34,420 nucleotides of DNA from Treponema sp. UBA3862 (GTDB lineage: Bacteria; Spirochaetota; Spirochaetia; Treponematales; Treponemataceae), in assembly GCA_002392405.1 (NCBI GenBank), contig DGGY01000046.1, positions 1 through 34,420 on the forward strand. Reading direction: 5' to 3'. Position 1 is the stretch's first letter, and each line of letters begins with the position of its first letter. The translations under genes were made by a program, and so were the position numbers. The notes beneath the pieces are model-generated. The model worked only from the letters and a program-made list of their open reading frames with translations, had not been told where the DNA came from and ran no database searches. Below, piece by piece: positions 1 to 9,416 of the stretch.

Positions 1-2097
1 CAGAAAAATGCCTGCCCGGACTGCGGAATTTCAATTCCTGAGCTTCAGCCGAGATTGTTTTCTTTTAATAATCCTTTCGGTGCCTGTCCTGAATGTACGG
101 GTATCGGTGAAAAAATGGAATGGGATAAAGATAAAATTATCCCTGATCCTTCTTTAAGTTTTAATGAAGGCGTATTTCCGTTTTTTAATCCCTCAAGTGA
201 ATGGAACCAGTGCATGTTTAAGGCCGTTGCAGAAGCCAACGGATGGACTTTAGATACTCCTTTGAATGAACTTTCACCGGAACAGTATAAAACTTTGTGG
301 GAAGGAGATCCTTCTAAAAACATCCGCTGGATTTATAAAAAACAGAGCGGGGAAGGTTATTCTGAATATAACAGACCCTGGCCAGGTGTCTTAAATGAAA
401 TGAAAAGGCGTCATAATGAAGCCTGGGCTGAATCTCAGAGGGTACGCATGGAAGAAAGGTTCATGTCAGTTTCAGAATGTTCTTCCTGCCATGGAAAAAG
501 GCTCCGACCTGAAGCGTTAGGGGTTACTGTCGGAGGAAAAAACATAATTGACCTCTGTTCCCTCAGCGTTACTGAAAGCCTTGCTTTTTTTGAAAATATT
601 GATTTTTTAGATACAGAAAAACTCATTGCCCGCCAGCTTTTAAAAGAAATTCTTTCACGCCTTAATTTCTTAAAAAATGTCGGACTTGATTATCTTACTT
701 TAGACCGCTCAGCCGGAACTTTGTCTGGCGGAGAAGCCCAGAGAATCCGTCTTGCTACTCAGATCGGTTCAGGTCTTACAGGCGTTATGTATATTCTTGA
801 TGAGCCAAGTATCGGCCTTCATCAGAGAGATAACCAGAGGCTCATAGATACTCTTACCCATCTGAGGGATTTAAATAATTCTGTAATTGTAGTTGAACAT
901 GATGAGCAGACTCTCCGCACCGCAGACTGGATTGTTGATATAGGACCTGGAGCTGGGGTTCACGGAGGACAGATTATTGCAAGCGGAACGCCTGAGCAGG
1001 TAATGCAGGTAAAAGAAAGCCTTACAGGACAGTATTTAAATGGCACGCTTGCAATGAAAATTCCTGAAACAAGAAGAAAAGGAAACGGTAAAATAATCGA
1101 AATTAAAGGTGTTCGTGAACACAACCTCAAAAATATAAGTACACAGATTCCGCTTGGTACTTTTACCTGTATTACAGGCGTAAGCGGCAGCGGTAAATCT
1201 ACGCTTTTAGGCGATGTTTTTTATCCTTATGTTTCAAACAAACTGATGAAAACTGACTTAAAGACCGGTGCTTTTGACGAAATAACAGGAATTGAAAACA
1301 TCGATAAGGTAATTAACATAGATCAGAGCCCGATAGGACGGACCCCGCGTTCAAATCCTGTAACTTACGTCGGTGTGTTTGACGCAATCCGCGACCTTTA
1401 CAGTTCACTTCCTGAATCAAAGGCTCACGGTTATACTCCGGGCCGTTTCAGCTTTAACGTAAAGGGGGGCCGCTGTGAAAAGTGTCAGGGCGCAGGAACA
1501 CTTACAATCGAGATGAATTTCCTGCCCGATGTTTTCATTCAGTGTGATGTATGTCATGGTCACCGCTTTAATCAGGAAACTCTTGATGTATATTACAAGG
1601 GTAAAAACATCTCTGATGTCCTTGATATGACGATTGAAGAGGCGGCTGAATTTTTTAATGCCATTCCGCATATTTACAGAAAGCTTTCGACCTTAAAGGA
1701 AGTCGGTTTAGGTTACATAAAACTCGGTCAGAGCGCACTTACACTTTCAGGCGGAGAAGCCCAGAGAGTAAAACTTGCTTCTGAACTTTCACGGCCGTCC
1801 ACAGGAAAAACTCTTTATATCCTTGATGAGCCTACGACAGGCCTTCATTTTGCAGACGTTAAGGTTCTGATGGAAGTAATTCAGAAACTTGTTGATAAAG
1901 GGAATACTGTCGTAATGATTGAGCATAATCTTGATGTTATTGCCCAGGCAGACTGGATAATTGACCTTGGTCCTGACGGCGGAAATAAAGGCGGTCAGAT
2001 TGTTGATGAAGGAACCCCTGAGCAGATTGCCGGCCGCTGCAGTAAAACACTCAGCTGGACAGGAAAATATATAGCACCATTGCTGGAGAAAAAATAA
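1..2097 (+). CDS. uvrA: UvrA, excinuclease ABC subunit A (3' part; 5' end outside window)
   Basis: DNA-damage recognition ATPase of nucleotide excision repair; it loads UvrB onto lesions in the cytoplasm. The reading frame is open from the first base, so the gene is cut by the window edge. About 698 residues are present, so roughly 240 are missing compared with the usual ~940. Seen in order: a zinc finger of two CxxC pairs (CPDC at the window start, then CPEC), the ABC signature LSGGEAQRIRLA with Walker B ILDEPSIGLH, the second Walker A GVSGSGKST near 1174-1200, a second zinc finger (CEKC...CDVC), and a second signature LSGGEAQRVKLA with ILDEPTTGLH. The TTG at 55-57 lies inside the first zinc finger and is not a start. 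The next gene begins 5 bases after the stop. Confidence 0.98.
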   Translation, partial: QKNACPDCGISIPELQPRLFSFNNPFGACPECTGIGEKMEWDKDKIIPDPSLSFNEGVFPFFNPSSEWNQCMFKAVAEANGWTLDTPLNELSPEQYKTLWEGDPSKNIRWIYKKQSGEGYSEYNRPWPGVLNEMKRRHNEAWAESQRVRMEERFMSVSECSSCHGKRLRPEALGVTVGGKNIIDLCSLSVTESLAFFENIDFLDTEKLIARQLLKEILSRLNFLKNVGLDYLTLDRSAGTLSGGEAQRIRLATQIGSGLTGVMYILDEPSIGLHQRDNQRLIDTLTHLRDLNNSVIVVEHDEQTLRTADWIVDIGPGAGVHGGQIIASGTPEQVMQVKESLTGQYLNGTLAMKIPETRRKGNGKIIEIKGVREHNLKNISTQIPLGTFTCITGVSGSGKSTLLGDVFYPYVSNKLMKTDLKTGAFDEITGIENIDKVINIDQSPIGRTPRSNPVTYVGVFDAIRDLYSSLPESKAHGYTPGRFSFNVKGGRCEKCQGAGTLTIEMNFLPDVFIQCDVCHGHRFNQETLDVYYKGKNISDVLDMTIEEAAEFFNAIPHIYRKLSTLKEVGLGYIKLGQSALTLSGGEAQRVKLASELSRPSTGKTLYILDEPTTGLHFADVKVLMEVIQKLVDKGNTVVMIEHNLDVIAQADWIIDLGPDGGNKGGQIVDEGTPEQIAGRCSKTLSWTGKYIAPLLEKK

Positions 2098-2102
2098 AAA
2101 GC

Positions 2103-5100
2103 TTGCTTAAAAAACTTCTTGCGCTGTCATTTTTAGTTTTTTCATTAGCTTCTGGTTTAAATGCCCAGGAAAAAGAAAAATCAATTATAAATATTGAATC
2201 CGCACAGAAATCAGAATATAAAAAGGATTCTGTAACAGGGGATGACTGCATTATTCTTACAGGGCAGGTAAAGATTTCAGTTTCTAAGGGTAAGGATAAA
2301 ACTACAATCGAAGCAGACAAGGTAAATTATAACCGTGCTTCTGAAATGCTTTTTGCTGAAGGAAATGTTGCCCTCGAACAGTCAGGAGGTTCTGCTGGTG
2401 GGGAAAAGATCACTGCAGATTCGCTTCTCTTTAATACTTCGACCCTTGAAGGCATTTTTGACAACGGAAGGGCAGTGCAGACTTCTTCTGATGCAATTAA
2501 CCTGCCTTCTGGTTCCACCCTTATTGTTGCAAGTGATATTTTCGGACGGGATTCAGGCGGTACTATTGCTTTTAAGAGCGGGGAATTGACTTTCTGTGAC
2601 GATGAAAATCCTCACTGGAAAATCAAGGCTGCACGCATCTGGCTGCTTCCCGGCGGTGAATTTGCGTTTTTGAGTGCACTTCTTTATGTAGGAAGGGTTC
2701 CGCTTTTATATCTTCCTGCTTTTTATTATCCGAAGGATGAACTTATCTTTAATCCTGCAATGGGTTATAAATTCCGTGAAGGATATTTTGTTAATACGAC
2801 AACTTATCTTTACGGGCGTAAACCTGAAGACGCCGCTTCTACAAAAAGTTCATCAGATGATGAGGATAAAATTGACCTTTTCAGCTTTATGAAAACAGGC
2901 GGATTAAAGGAACAGGTCCGCGAAGGAATTGTGCTTCATAATCTTGATGAAGATTATACAGGTGATACGACAAATCATGTCAAAATCATGGCAGACTGGT
3001 ATTCAAATCTTGGTGCCATGGTCGGCGGTGATGCCGTAATCAAGCCAAATAATCAGATTATTTCAAATTTTGTTTTTAATATTGAGCTAGGTTTCAGTAA
3101 TACGGTTTTTAAGGATTCAGGCGTTTATATTCCTTACAATGCAAAAGGGGATAAAGTCAGTGACAAATCTAATTTCATGGGAATGTCCCTTCCTTTCCGC
3201 TACCAGACAAACCTTAACCTGACTCTTTCAAAACCTTTTACCCTGACTCTTTCCATGCCTTTGTATTCAGATCCGTATTTTGATTATGACTTTAATAACC
3301 GTGCAGAAACCATGGACTGGATTGACTACCTTATGTCGGGTGCGGCAACTGAGGATGATGTTGATATCAGTACATCAGGAAGTTTTGTATGGGAGTTAAA
3401 GGGCTCTTATTCATTTAAGCTTCCTGAACTTTTCAAGCCTTACATTTCTACACTTTCGCTTTCAAGTTTTTCTTCTTCAATTACTTTTAGCAATAAAACA
3501 GGTTCACTTACTTCTGATTCAAGATATTCAGATGACGCTACCTGGGCTTCATATACTCCTGAAAAATCTTTTTATTATCCTTCAAAGATTGTGCCTTTTA
3601 AAATCAACGGTGCCCTTTCAGGAACACTTCTCCAGTATCCTTTTACTTCTTCAAAGACAAAGCAGAATACTAACCTGTCTTTAATTGCACCAGAAGGTCT
3701 TGAGACTGCAGATAATAAAGATAAAGACACAAAAAAAGAAGCAGCCGGGGTTACAAAAAATTCAGATGAAAACAGTGAGGAGGAAGGGGAAGAAGAAAAA
3801 GACGAACAGCTTGCTTTTGCAGAATCGGCCCTTCCGGTTATATCAACGCCTTCGGTCAGTGTCCGCAATCTTAACGGTTTAACCTATAAACTTTCATATT
3901 CAGTTTCTCCTGAGTTTAATTCTGAAATCAGTTATGACTCTTCAATCCTTTCTTCTCCTGAAGATTTTGAATGGGACAATATTCAGTCTACCTATGTCTA
4001 TGTAAAATCGCCTTCAACTTTGACAAGTTCACTCGGTTTTAAGGATAGTTTTCTCTCGCTTACAGATACTTTCAGTTTTAACCCTGTTTTTCAGAAACAC
4101 CCTTACTTAAATGATGACACTTCAAACGGCGGATATTCTGATTCTTCAATTGAGTCAATTAAAAAAGCTGATTACAACGCCCGTAAACTTGACCTTACAG
4201 ATACAAATGCGCTTACTTTTAAGCCTTTTTATTACACGGAATATTTCTCAAATACGGCCCTTACCTGGAATACCACTGTTAAACTCATCCAGACAAAATA
4301 CATAAGTGATGATGTAAATAATCCTGAATGGGAATACCTGACAGCTGATTTAACGGACAGTGACTGTGTTACAACCCATAACCTGAATCTTGTTCTTGCC
4401 GCAAATGAAGGGGATTACAGTCAGAAACTTTCTCTTACGACAACGCTTCCGCCTCAGGTAGATTCTTACACGGGCCTTTTCTCGCTGACTTTCCCGTATA
4501 CTACTTTCTCTGTCGGAACAGGAATCAAACAGAAAAGTTCTACCGATGACTCCTGGGTTAAGAATGACATTTCGCAGTCTTTGAGTTTTAAGCTTTTTAA
4601 TTCTAAACTCAGCCTTACTCAGTCTTATGTTTATGACTGGGAAGAAGAAGAGCACGATTCCTTTAAGTTTTCTATGAGCGGTTTTGGCGCCCAGCTTGCC
4701 TATACCATGAGTTATACTACTGACTACACATTCAAAGTTGAAAAAGACAGTTCAGGAAACATAACCAAACGAAGCGGCTGGCAGTCAACTTCTGACAAGG
4801 AATTCCAGCCTTACTCCCTCAGTTTTGCCTATACCAGTTCTTCAAAGACCTTTAAGTACTGGACAGAAAGAATTTCCTGGTCACCGTCTCTTTCTACAAG
4901 TCTTGTATACGATTTTGTAAGGCCTACAAGCAGTTATTTTGTCTTTATTCCGAAACTCACCTTTAAGGTTAATAATTTCCTCGATTTTTCTTTCAGTGCT
5001 GAAAGCAGAAACAGCGTAATTTACAGGTATTTCTGTTCAGAAGACGATTACGATTATTATTATAATTCAAAAGGTGAGAGAAGCATGTGGCAGGATCTTA

Positions 5101-5372
5101 AAGATTCTTTCAGATTTGATGATGATGATAAAAGACGCGCTTCAGGCTTTAAGCTTAAATCCCTGGCAATGACAGTTACTCATGACCTTGATGACTGGGA
5201 TTTAAACTGTTCATTAAAAATCTCTCCGCGCTACATTTCTGCCGCAAGTTCTTCTTCAGGTCAGGCTTATTATGATTTCAGTCCTTATTTTTCTTTAAGT
5301 GTCAGCTGGAGGCCGATGTCAGGAATGAAGACACAGATTGAAGATGAATATGGAGAATGGAGTTTGAATTAA
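2103..5372 (+). CDS. lptD: LptD/OstA-like outer-membrane assembly protein
   Basis: A 1089-residue exported protein starting with a Sec signal peptide (LLKKLLALSFLVFSLASGLNA, cleavage near residue 21). Residues about 28-130 form an OstA/LptA-type beta domain. Residues about 174-240 hold the most LptD-like segment (VPLLYLPAFYYP followed by GYKFREGYF). The rest is rich in aromatic/serine alternating strands, as in an outer-membrane beta barrel. In Gram-negative bacteria LptD inserts LPS into the outer leaflet, but treponemes are generally regarded as lacking classical LPS, so the cargo is unknown. It is longer than E. coli LptD (about 780), partly because of an acidic, lysine-rich insert at about 537-570. 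The start is TTG: an in-frame upstream ATG is absent and GGAG lies at 2085-2088, a long 14-base spacing. It follows uvrA directly, probably in the same transcript. Confidence 0.85.
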   Translation: MLKKLLALSFLVFSLASGLNAQEKEKSIINIESAQKSEYKKDSVTGDDCIILTGQVKISVSKGKDKTTIEADKVNYNRASEMLFAEGNVALEQSGGSAGGEKITADSLLFNTSTLEGIFDNGRAVQTSSDAINLPSGSTLIVASDIFGRDSGGTIAFKSGELTFCDDENPHWKIKAARIWLLPGGEFAFLSALLYVGRVPLLYLPAFYYPKDELIFNPAMGYKFREGYFVNTTTYLYGRKPEDAASTKSSSDDEDKIDLFSFMKTGGLKEQVREGIVLHNLDEDYTGDTTNHVKIMADWYSNLGAMVGGDAVIKPNNQIISNFVFNIELGFSNTVFKDSGVYIPYNAKGDKVSDKSNFMGMSLPFRYQTNLNLTLSKPFTLTLSMPLYSDPYFDYDFNNRAETMDWIDYLMSGAATEDDVDISTSGSFVWELKGSYSFKLPELFKPYISTLSLSSFSSSITFSNKTGSLTSDSRYSDDATWASYTPEKSFYYPSKIVPFKINGALSGTLLQYPFTSSKTKQNTNLSLIAPEGLETADNKDKDTKKEAAGVTKNSDENSEEEGEEEKDEQLAFAESALPVISTPSVSVRNLNGLTYKLSYSVSPEFNSEISYDSSILSSPEDFEWDNIQSTYVYVKSPSTLTSSLGFKDSFLSLTDTFSFNPVFQKHPYLNDDTSNGGYSDSSIESIKKADYNARKLDLTDTNALTFKPFYYTEYFSNTALTWNTTVKLIQTKYISDDVNNPEWEYLTADLTDSDCVTTHNLNLVLAANEGDYSQKLSLTTTLPPQVDSYTGLFSLTFPYTTFSVGTGIKQKSSTDDSWVKNDISQSLSFKLFNSKLSLTQSYVYDWEEEEHDSFKFSMSGFGAQLAYTMSYTTDYTFKVEKDSSGNITKRSGWQSTSDKEFQPYSLSFAYTSSSKTFKYWTERISWSPSLSTSLVYDFVRPTSSYFVFIPKLTFKVNNFLDFSFSAESRNSVIYRYFCSEDDYDYYYNSKGERSMWQDLKDSFRFDDDDKRRASGFKLKSLAMTVTHDLDDWDLNCSLKISPRYISAASSSSGQAYYDFSPYFSLSVSWRPMSGMKTQIEDEYGEWSLN

Positions 5373-5399
5373 TCAAAAACAGGTGGTAAAATAAATTAA

Positions 5400-6362
5400 T
5401 TGGAAAACGAATATACAATAGTGCTTTCAGACCCTGAACTTCTATCCCAGGTCTGCGGCACAAATGACAGTAACTTAAAACTCATCGAAAAACATCTTGG
5501 CGTACCTGTATTTACCAGAGGCAATGAGCTTTCAATTACGGAACAGTCGGAAGATGTAAAACAGAAGTTTAAATTCATAATTGACCGGCTTACAGATGAG
5601 GTTTCTGAAAATTCTTTTTCAGGAAAAGATTTGGTTGAATCAATCCTAAATACCGGTTTTGAAAATACCCGTATTAATCAGAATTTCAATGCTTCAGATT
5701 ATGCAGTTACAATTCCTGGAAGTACCAGAAAAATCTATCCTAAGACTAAAAATCAGGCCCGCCTTATAGAAGCCTTCAGAAAAAATGACCTTGTATTTGC
5801 AACAGGGCCTGCAGGCAGCGGAAAAACTTTTCTTGCAATAGCAGAAAGCCTTCGTCTTTTATTAAGTCATAAAATCAATTCGATTATTCTTACGCGTCCA
5901 ATTGTAGAAGCAGGGGAGAGCCTTGGTTTTCTTCCCGGAGACCTTCAGGATAAAATAAATCCATATCTGAGGCCGCTTTACGATTCCATGAATGCCTGTA
6001 TTTCAGGTGAAATAGTGAAGAAACTTCAGGAAAATGGTATAATTGAAATTGCTCCTCTTGCTTACATGAGGGGGCGCACCTTAAACAATGCTGCAATCAT
6101 TCTTGATGAAGCGCAGAATACAACGCGGGAACAGATGAAAATGTTTCTGACCCGCATGGGTGAAAATTCAAAAGTGTTTATTACGGGAGATATTACTCAG
6201 ATAGATCTTCCAAAAAGAATTCCGTCAGGCCTGGTTCAGGCTCTGGAAATTCTGAAAGATATAGATGAAATCAGCCTTGTAGAACTGGACGGTAATGATG
6301 TTGTCCGTTCTCCGCTGGTAAGAAAAATTGTACGGGCATACGAAAATGACAAAACAGAATAA
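5400..6362 (+). CDS. phoH: PhoH family ATPase (PhoH-like, YbeZ type)
   Basis: Cytoplasmic P-loop ATPase of the PhoH family, related to the N-terminal half of superfamily 1 helicases. The family is associated with RNA metabolism and is often encoded next to ybeY. The 320 residues begin with a small KH-like N-terminal region, then Walker A GPAGSGKT at 136-143, the motif ILTRPIVEAGESLGFLPGD, Walker B DEAQN at 236-240 and FITGDITQIDLP. The start is a TTG immediately after an in-frame TAA (5397-5399). AGGTGG at 5381-5386 is a possible ribosome site at long spacing, so the exact start is uncertain. The end overlaps the next gene by 17 bases, and ybeY follows two genes on, which supports a joint RNA-maturation role. 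Confidence 0.93.
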   Translation: MENEYTIVLSDPELLSQVCGTNDSNLKLIEKHLGVPVFTRGNELSITEQSEDVKQKFKFIIDRLTDEVSENSFSGKDLVESILNTGFENTRINQNFNASDYAVTIPGSTRKIYPKTKNQARLIEAFRKNDLVFATGPAGSGKTFLAIAESLRLLLSHKINSIILTRPIVEAGESLGFLPGDLQDKINPYLRPLYDSMNACISGEIVKKLQENGIIEIAPLAYMRGRTLNNAAIILDEAQNTTREQMKMFLTRMGENSKVFITGDITQIDLPKRIPSGLVQALEILKDIDEISLVELDGNDVVRSPLVRKIVRAYENDKTE

Positions 6363-8043
6363 CTTAAAAAAATCTTTTTTTGGAGATATTGTACAGTCAG
6401 TATCCTCTTATGTTAAGGGGAACTGGCCTGTCCTCATTGTTTTTGCAGTTGTATTTATTGCCAGTTCCGCAGTTGTCTATGTAGATGCAAGCACAACTCA
6501 GACAATCGCTTCTTTTTCAATTGACGAATACGAACCGGGACAGATTGCAGATAAAACAATAATCGCTTCAAAATCTCTCGCAGCTGACGAGCAGTTTCCG
6601 ATTGCAATTGAAGAGGGTGAAAAAATAATAAGAAAAGGTTTTCCGATTGCAGAGGAGGATTATCTTCGCCTTCGTAAAATGGCTGCTTCTCCTTCCTACA
6701 TCGATTACCGTGCTTTTGCTGACAACATCCTTTTTCTGATGCTGCTTTCAGCCCTTGCTTTCCTTCTTTACACTCCTGTATGTCTTGGTAAAAAGGTTTC
6801 TTTCCGTGAAGTTCTTCTTTCTGGAATCTTATTTACACTTGTATTTTTTGTAACAGCTTTTGCAGACAAGGCAAGCTTTTTTCAGGGGCTTTATAAACTG
6901 CCGGTAATAATTCCGTCAGCTCTGTGTGTTGCTCTTATTTCAATTCTTTTCGGGCAGATTTCAGGACTTTATTTTTCTCTTTTAATTTCTTTCGGGGTCC
7001 TCTGCGCCTGCGGATTTGAGCTTGTTCCGTTTTTATTTACCCTTGCTTCATCCCTTACGCTCGTAAGAATCATCCGCAATATTGAAAACCGTATCGATAT
7101 GATTTTTTCTTCAATCGGTGCGGCACTTTTAAATGTTGTTTATATGACAGTATTAAAGGTCATTTTTAATGATTTCTTTAATGATGCGCTCTTTGTATTT
7201 TCCGGTGTAGCATTTAACGGCTTTATTTCAGGAATTCTTGCCTTAGGTCTTTTAACACCGCTTGAAATCATGATGAATACAGCTTCTGTTTTCCGTCTGA
7301 TGGACTTAAGCGACCAGAATTCACCTGTTTTAAGAAAACTTCTCCTTACTGCCAGCGGAACCTATCAGCACAGTCTTATGGTAAGCCAGCTTGCAGAGAC
7401 AGCCTGTAAGGAAATCGGTGCAAATTCGCTTCTTGCACGTGTTGCAGCCCTTTATCATGACATCGGTAAAATGGAGCATCCTGAATATTTTACCGAAAAC
7501 AATATCGATTCACAGAACCGCCATACTGACTTAAATCCGTCACTTTCTGTTTCAATCATAAAAAGCCATCTGCGTCTTAGTGTTGAAAAAGCTCATCAGA
7601 TGCATCTTCCTTCTGACATTATAAGAATTGTAAGTGAACACCACGGAAATTCAGTAATGACATTTTTTTATCAGAAGGCTAAAGAGTCAAATCCTGCCGT
7701 AAACGAAGATGATTTCCGTTATGACGGAAACTGTCCGACTTCAAAGGAAAGTGCTGTAGTAATGCTTGCTGATGTTGTTGAAGCTGCCTGCAAGTCCCTT
7801 GAAAAACCGACACCTCAGACTCTTGAAAAATTCATCCAGCAGCTTATCAATGGTAAAATTGAAGCCCATCAGCTTGATGAATGTGCCCTTACATACGGTG
7901 AAATGACTAAAATCCGTGACAGCTTTGTTTCAATCCTTGCTGCTTATTATCATGGCCGCATAAAATATCAGAATCAGAAAGAACCTGAAAGTGATGCAGA
8001 TACCAGCGATTCAGCACGTTCAGAAGGAAATAAAAATGAATAG
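6346..8043 (+). CDS. pgpH: PgpH-like membrane HD-domain phosphohydrolase (probable c-di-AMP phosphodiesterase)
   Basis: Multi-pass membrane protein with a cytoplasmic C-terminal HD domain. Members of the 7TM-7TMR-HD family (PgpH) hydrolyse cyclic di-AMP. Seen: TM1 at about 27-47, a short extracytoplasmic stretch, a block of several TM helices from about 125 to 320, then the HD domain with GTYQHSLMVS (His about 342), YHDIGKMEH (His371-Asp372) and EHHG near 430. The 565 residues compare with about 700 or more in typical PgpH. The shortfall is in the extracytoplasmic 7TMR-HDED domain, where only about 80 residues separate TM1 and TM2. The start is ATG 6346 (MTKQNN) rather than a TTG at 6328, and it overlaps phoH by 17 bases, suggesting translational coupling. 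The substrate is inferred from family only. Confidence 0.85.
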   Translation: MTKQNNLKKSFFGDIVQSVSSYVKGNWPVLIVFAVVFIASSAVVYVDASTTQTIASFSIDEYEPGQIADKTIIASKSLAADEQFPIAIEEGEKIIRKGFPIAEEDYLRLRKMAASPSYIDYRAFADNILFLMLLSALAFLLYTPVCLGKKVSFREVLLSGILFTLVFFVTAFADKASFFQGLYKLPVIIPSALCVALISILFGQISGLYFSLLISFGVLCACGFELVPFLFTLASSLTLVRIIRNIENRIDMIFSSIGAALLNVVYMTVLKVIFNDFFNDALFVFSGVAFNGFISGILALGLLTPLEIMMNTASVFRLMDLSDQNSPVLRKLLLTASGTYQHSLMVSQLAETACKEIGANSLLARVAALYHDIGKMEHPEYFTENNIDSQNRHTDLNPSLSVSIIKSHLRLSVEKAHQMHLPSDIIRIVSEHHGNSVMTFFYQKAKESNPAVNEDDFRYDGNCPTSKESAVVMLADVVEAACKSLEKPTPQTLEKFIQQLINGKIEAHQLDECALTYGEMTKIRDSFVSILAAYYHGRIKYQNQKEPESDADTSDSARSEGNKNE

Positions 8044-8515
8044 GGTTTTTGTTTCAATGCAGGACGGTTTAAGTGAGCCTGAATGGTTTAACAGAATTGA
8101 GGAATATGAACTTACTGTTCTTGAAAAACTAGGATTTGACGGCCAGGAAGTTTCTGTTCTTTTCTGCAATGATGAGTTTATAAGGGAATTAAATAAAAAT
8201 TACCGTGACATTGACAGTCCGACAGATATTCTTTCCTTTGAAAACGGGGAAGAGTACACAGATGAAAATAATGTAAAATGGCTGAGTATTGGAGATATTA
8301 TAATTAGTCTTGATACCCTTCCAAAAAATGCAGAGTATTTTGGGGTTTCACAGAATGAAGAGTTGAAAAGACTTTTGATTCATGGAACACTACATTTAAA
8401 CGGGATGGATCATGGAGAAGAACACGTTGAAACCGGCGTTGAACCTTCTGACCCTATGCTGAAAAAACAGGAAGAGCTTTTAAAAACTCTTAATGGCATA
8501 AATCTTATAATGTAA
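8036..8515 (+). CDS. ybeY: YbeY endoribonuclease / rRNA maturation factor
   Basis: Single-strand-specific metallo-endoribonuclease family involved in 16S rRNA 3' maturation and 70S ribosome quality control, acting in the cytoplasm. The 159 residues end with the diagnostic zinc-binding motif HGTLHLNGMDH (His116, His120, His126). The family motif SPTDILSFENG is also present. The start is ATG 8036: AAGGA lies upstream in GAAGGAAATAAAA, and the conserved N-terminus starts there, so a start 45 bases upstream is unlikely. It overlaps the PgpH stop by 8 bases. The phoH-pgpH-ybeY-tlyC order is common in bacteria. Confidence 0.95.
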   Translation: MNRVFVSMQDGLSEPEWFNRIEEYELTVLEKLGFDGQEVSVLFCNDEFIRELNKNYRDIDSPTDILSFENGEEYTDENNVKWLSIGDIIISLDTLPKNAEYFGVSQNEELKRLLIHGTLHLNGMDHGEEHVETGVEPSDPMLKKQEELLKTLNGINLIM

Positions 8516-8546
8516 AAATGTATGCGCACCGGCGCAAAGGGAGAAT

Positions 8547-9383
8547 ATGAGTATATTTAATTTTGGAAAGAAAAAGGAAGAAGATTCTGACAGTATAAGT
8601 TCCGGCAGGGGAGATAATAACGGCTCTGACCGCACTGATAATCCTGACAGTTTAAGTTTAATCGAAGAAAAAAAGGACATGATTAAGGGGATTGAGGATC
8701 TGTCTGAAACTTCTGTAAAGGAAGTAATGATTCCCCGTATTGACGTTGATTTTATTTCAATTGATACACCAGAGGAAGATCTGCTTGCAAAAATTGCTGA
8801 AAGCGGTCACTCAAGGTTTCCTGTATATTCTGAATCAATTGATAATGTTCTTGGAATCCTCTATGTTAAGGACCTTCTTGCAGTAATTTCAAAAAAAGAA
8901 ACAATTGACCTGGAAAAACTTTTAAGGAAAGCATACTTTGTTCCTGAGTCAAAAAAAATAGACGGACTTCTGCGTGAGTTTAAAAGGCGTCACCTTCATA
9001 TTGCAATTGCTGTTGATGAATACGGCGGCGTCAGCGGTGTTGTGTGTATGGAAGACATCATAGAAGAAATCGTCGGAGACATTCAGGATGAATTTGACGA
9101 TGAAAGAGAGGATATCCTTTCAATCGGAAATCAGATCTGGCTTTGTGATGCGCGCGTAAATCTTGATGATTTAAATGAAAATATCGGCTGTTCTTTCCCG
9201 ACGCAGGATTTTGATACTCTCGGTGGTTTTGTTCTCGATCTTTTCGGAAGAATCCCTGTTAAATACGAAAAAATCAACTGGGAGAATTTCGAGTTCATCG
9301 TTCAGGACATGGAAGGTCACCGTGTCAACCTCATAAAAGTAATCAAAAAAAGTGAGTCTGACAAAGAATCACAAAAAGAATAG
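8547..9383 (+). CDS. tlyC: TlyC/CorC-type protein: paired CBS domains plus CorC_HlyC domain
   Basis: A 278-residue cytoplasmic protein of the TlyC/CorC group. In order: a charged, low-complexity N-terminus (residues 8-35), a paired CBS (Bateman) module at about 50-185 with the typical MIPRIDV, GHSRFPVY, GILYVKDLL and AVDEYGGVSGVVCMEDIIEEIVGDI segments, and a CorC_HlyC domain at about 195-275. The DUF21 membrane domain of larger CorC/MpfA relatives is absent. CBS pairs usually bind adenine nucleotides, and relatives affect magnesium or cobalt transport. The historic haemolysin label for TlyC is weakly supported and not implied here. GGGAG stands 6 bases before ATG 8547. It follows ybeY by 31 bases. 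Confidence 0.92.
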   Translation: MSIFNFGKKKEEDSDSISSGRGDNNGSDRTDNPDSLSLIEEKKDMIKGIEDLSETSVKEVMIPRIDVDFISIDTPEEDLLAKIAESGHSRFPVYSESIDNVLGILYVKDLLAVISKKETIDLEKLLRKAYFVPESKKIDGLLREFKRRHLHIAIAVDEYGGVSGVVCMEDIIEEIVGDIQDEFDDEREDILSIGNQIWLCDARVNLDDLNENIGCSFPTQDFDTLGGFVLDLFGRIPVKYEKINWENFEFIVQDMEGHRVNLIKVIKKSESDKESQKE

Positions 9384-9416
9384 AACTGCATGATAAGCAG
9401 AACAAGGGTGGGATTT

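Noticed and set aside
8524..8535. GCGC-ACCG-GCGC inverted repeat before tlyC as a terminator
   Set aside because: The stem is only 4 bp and has no T-run; it is too weak to call.
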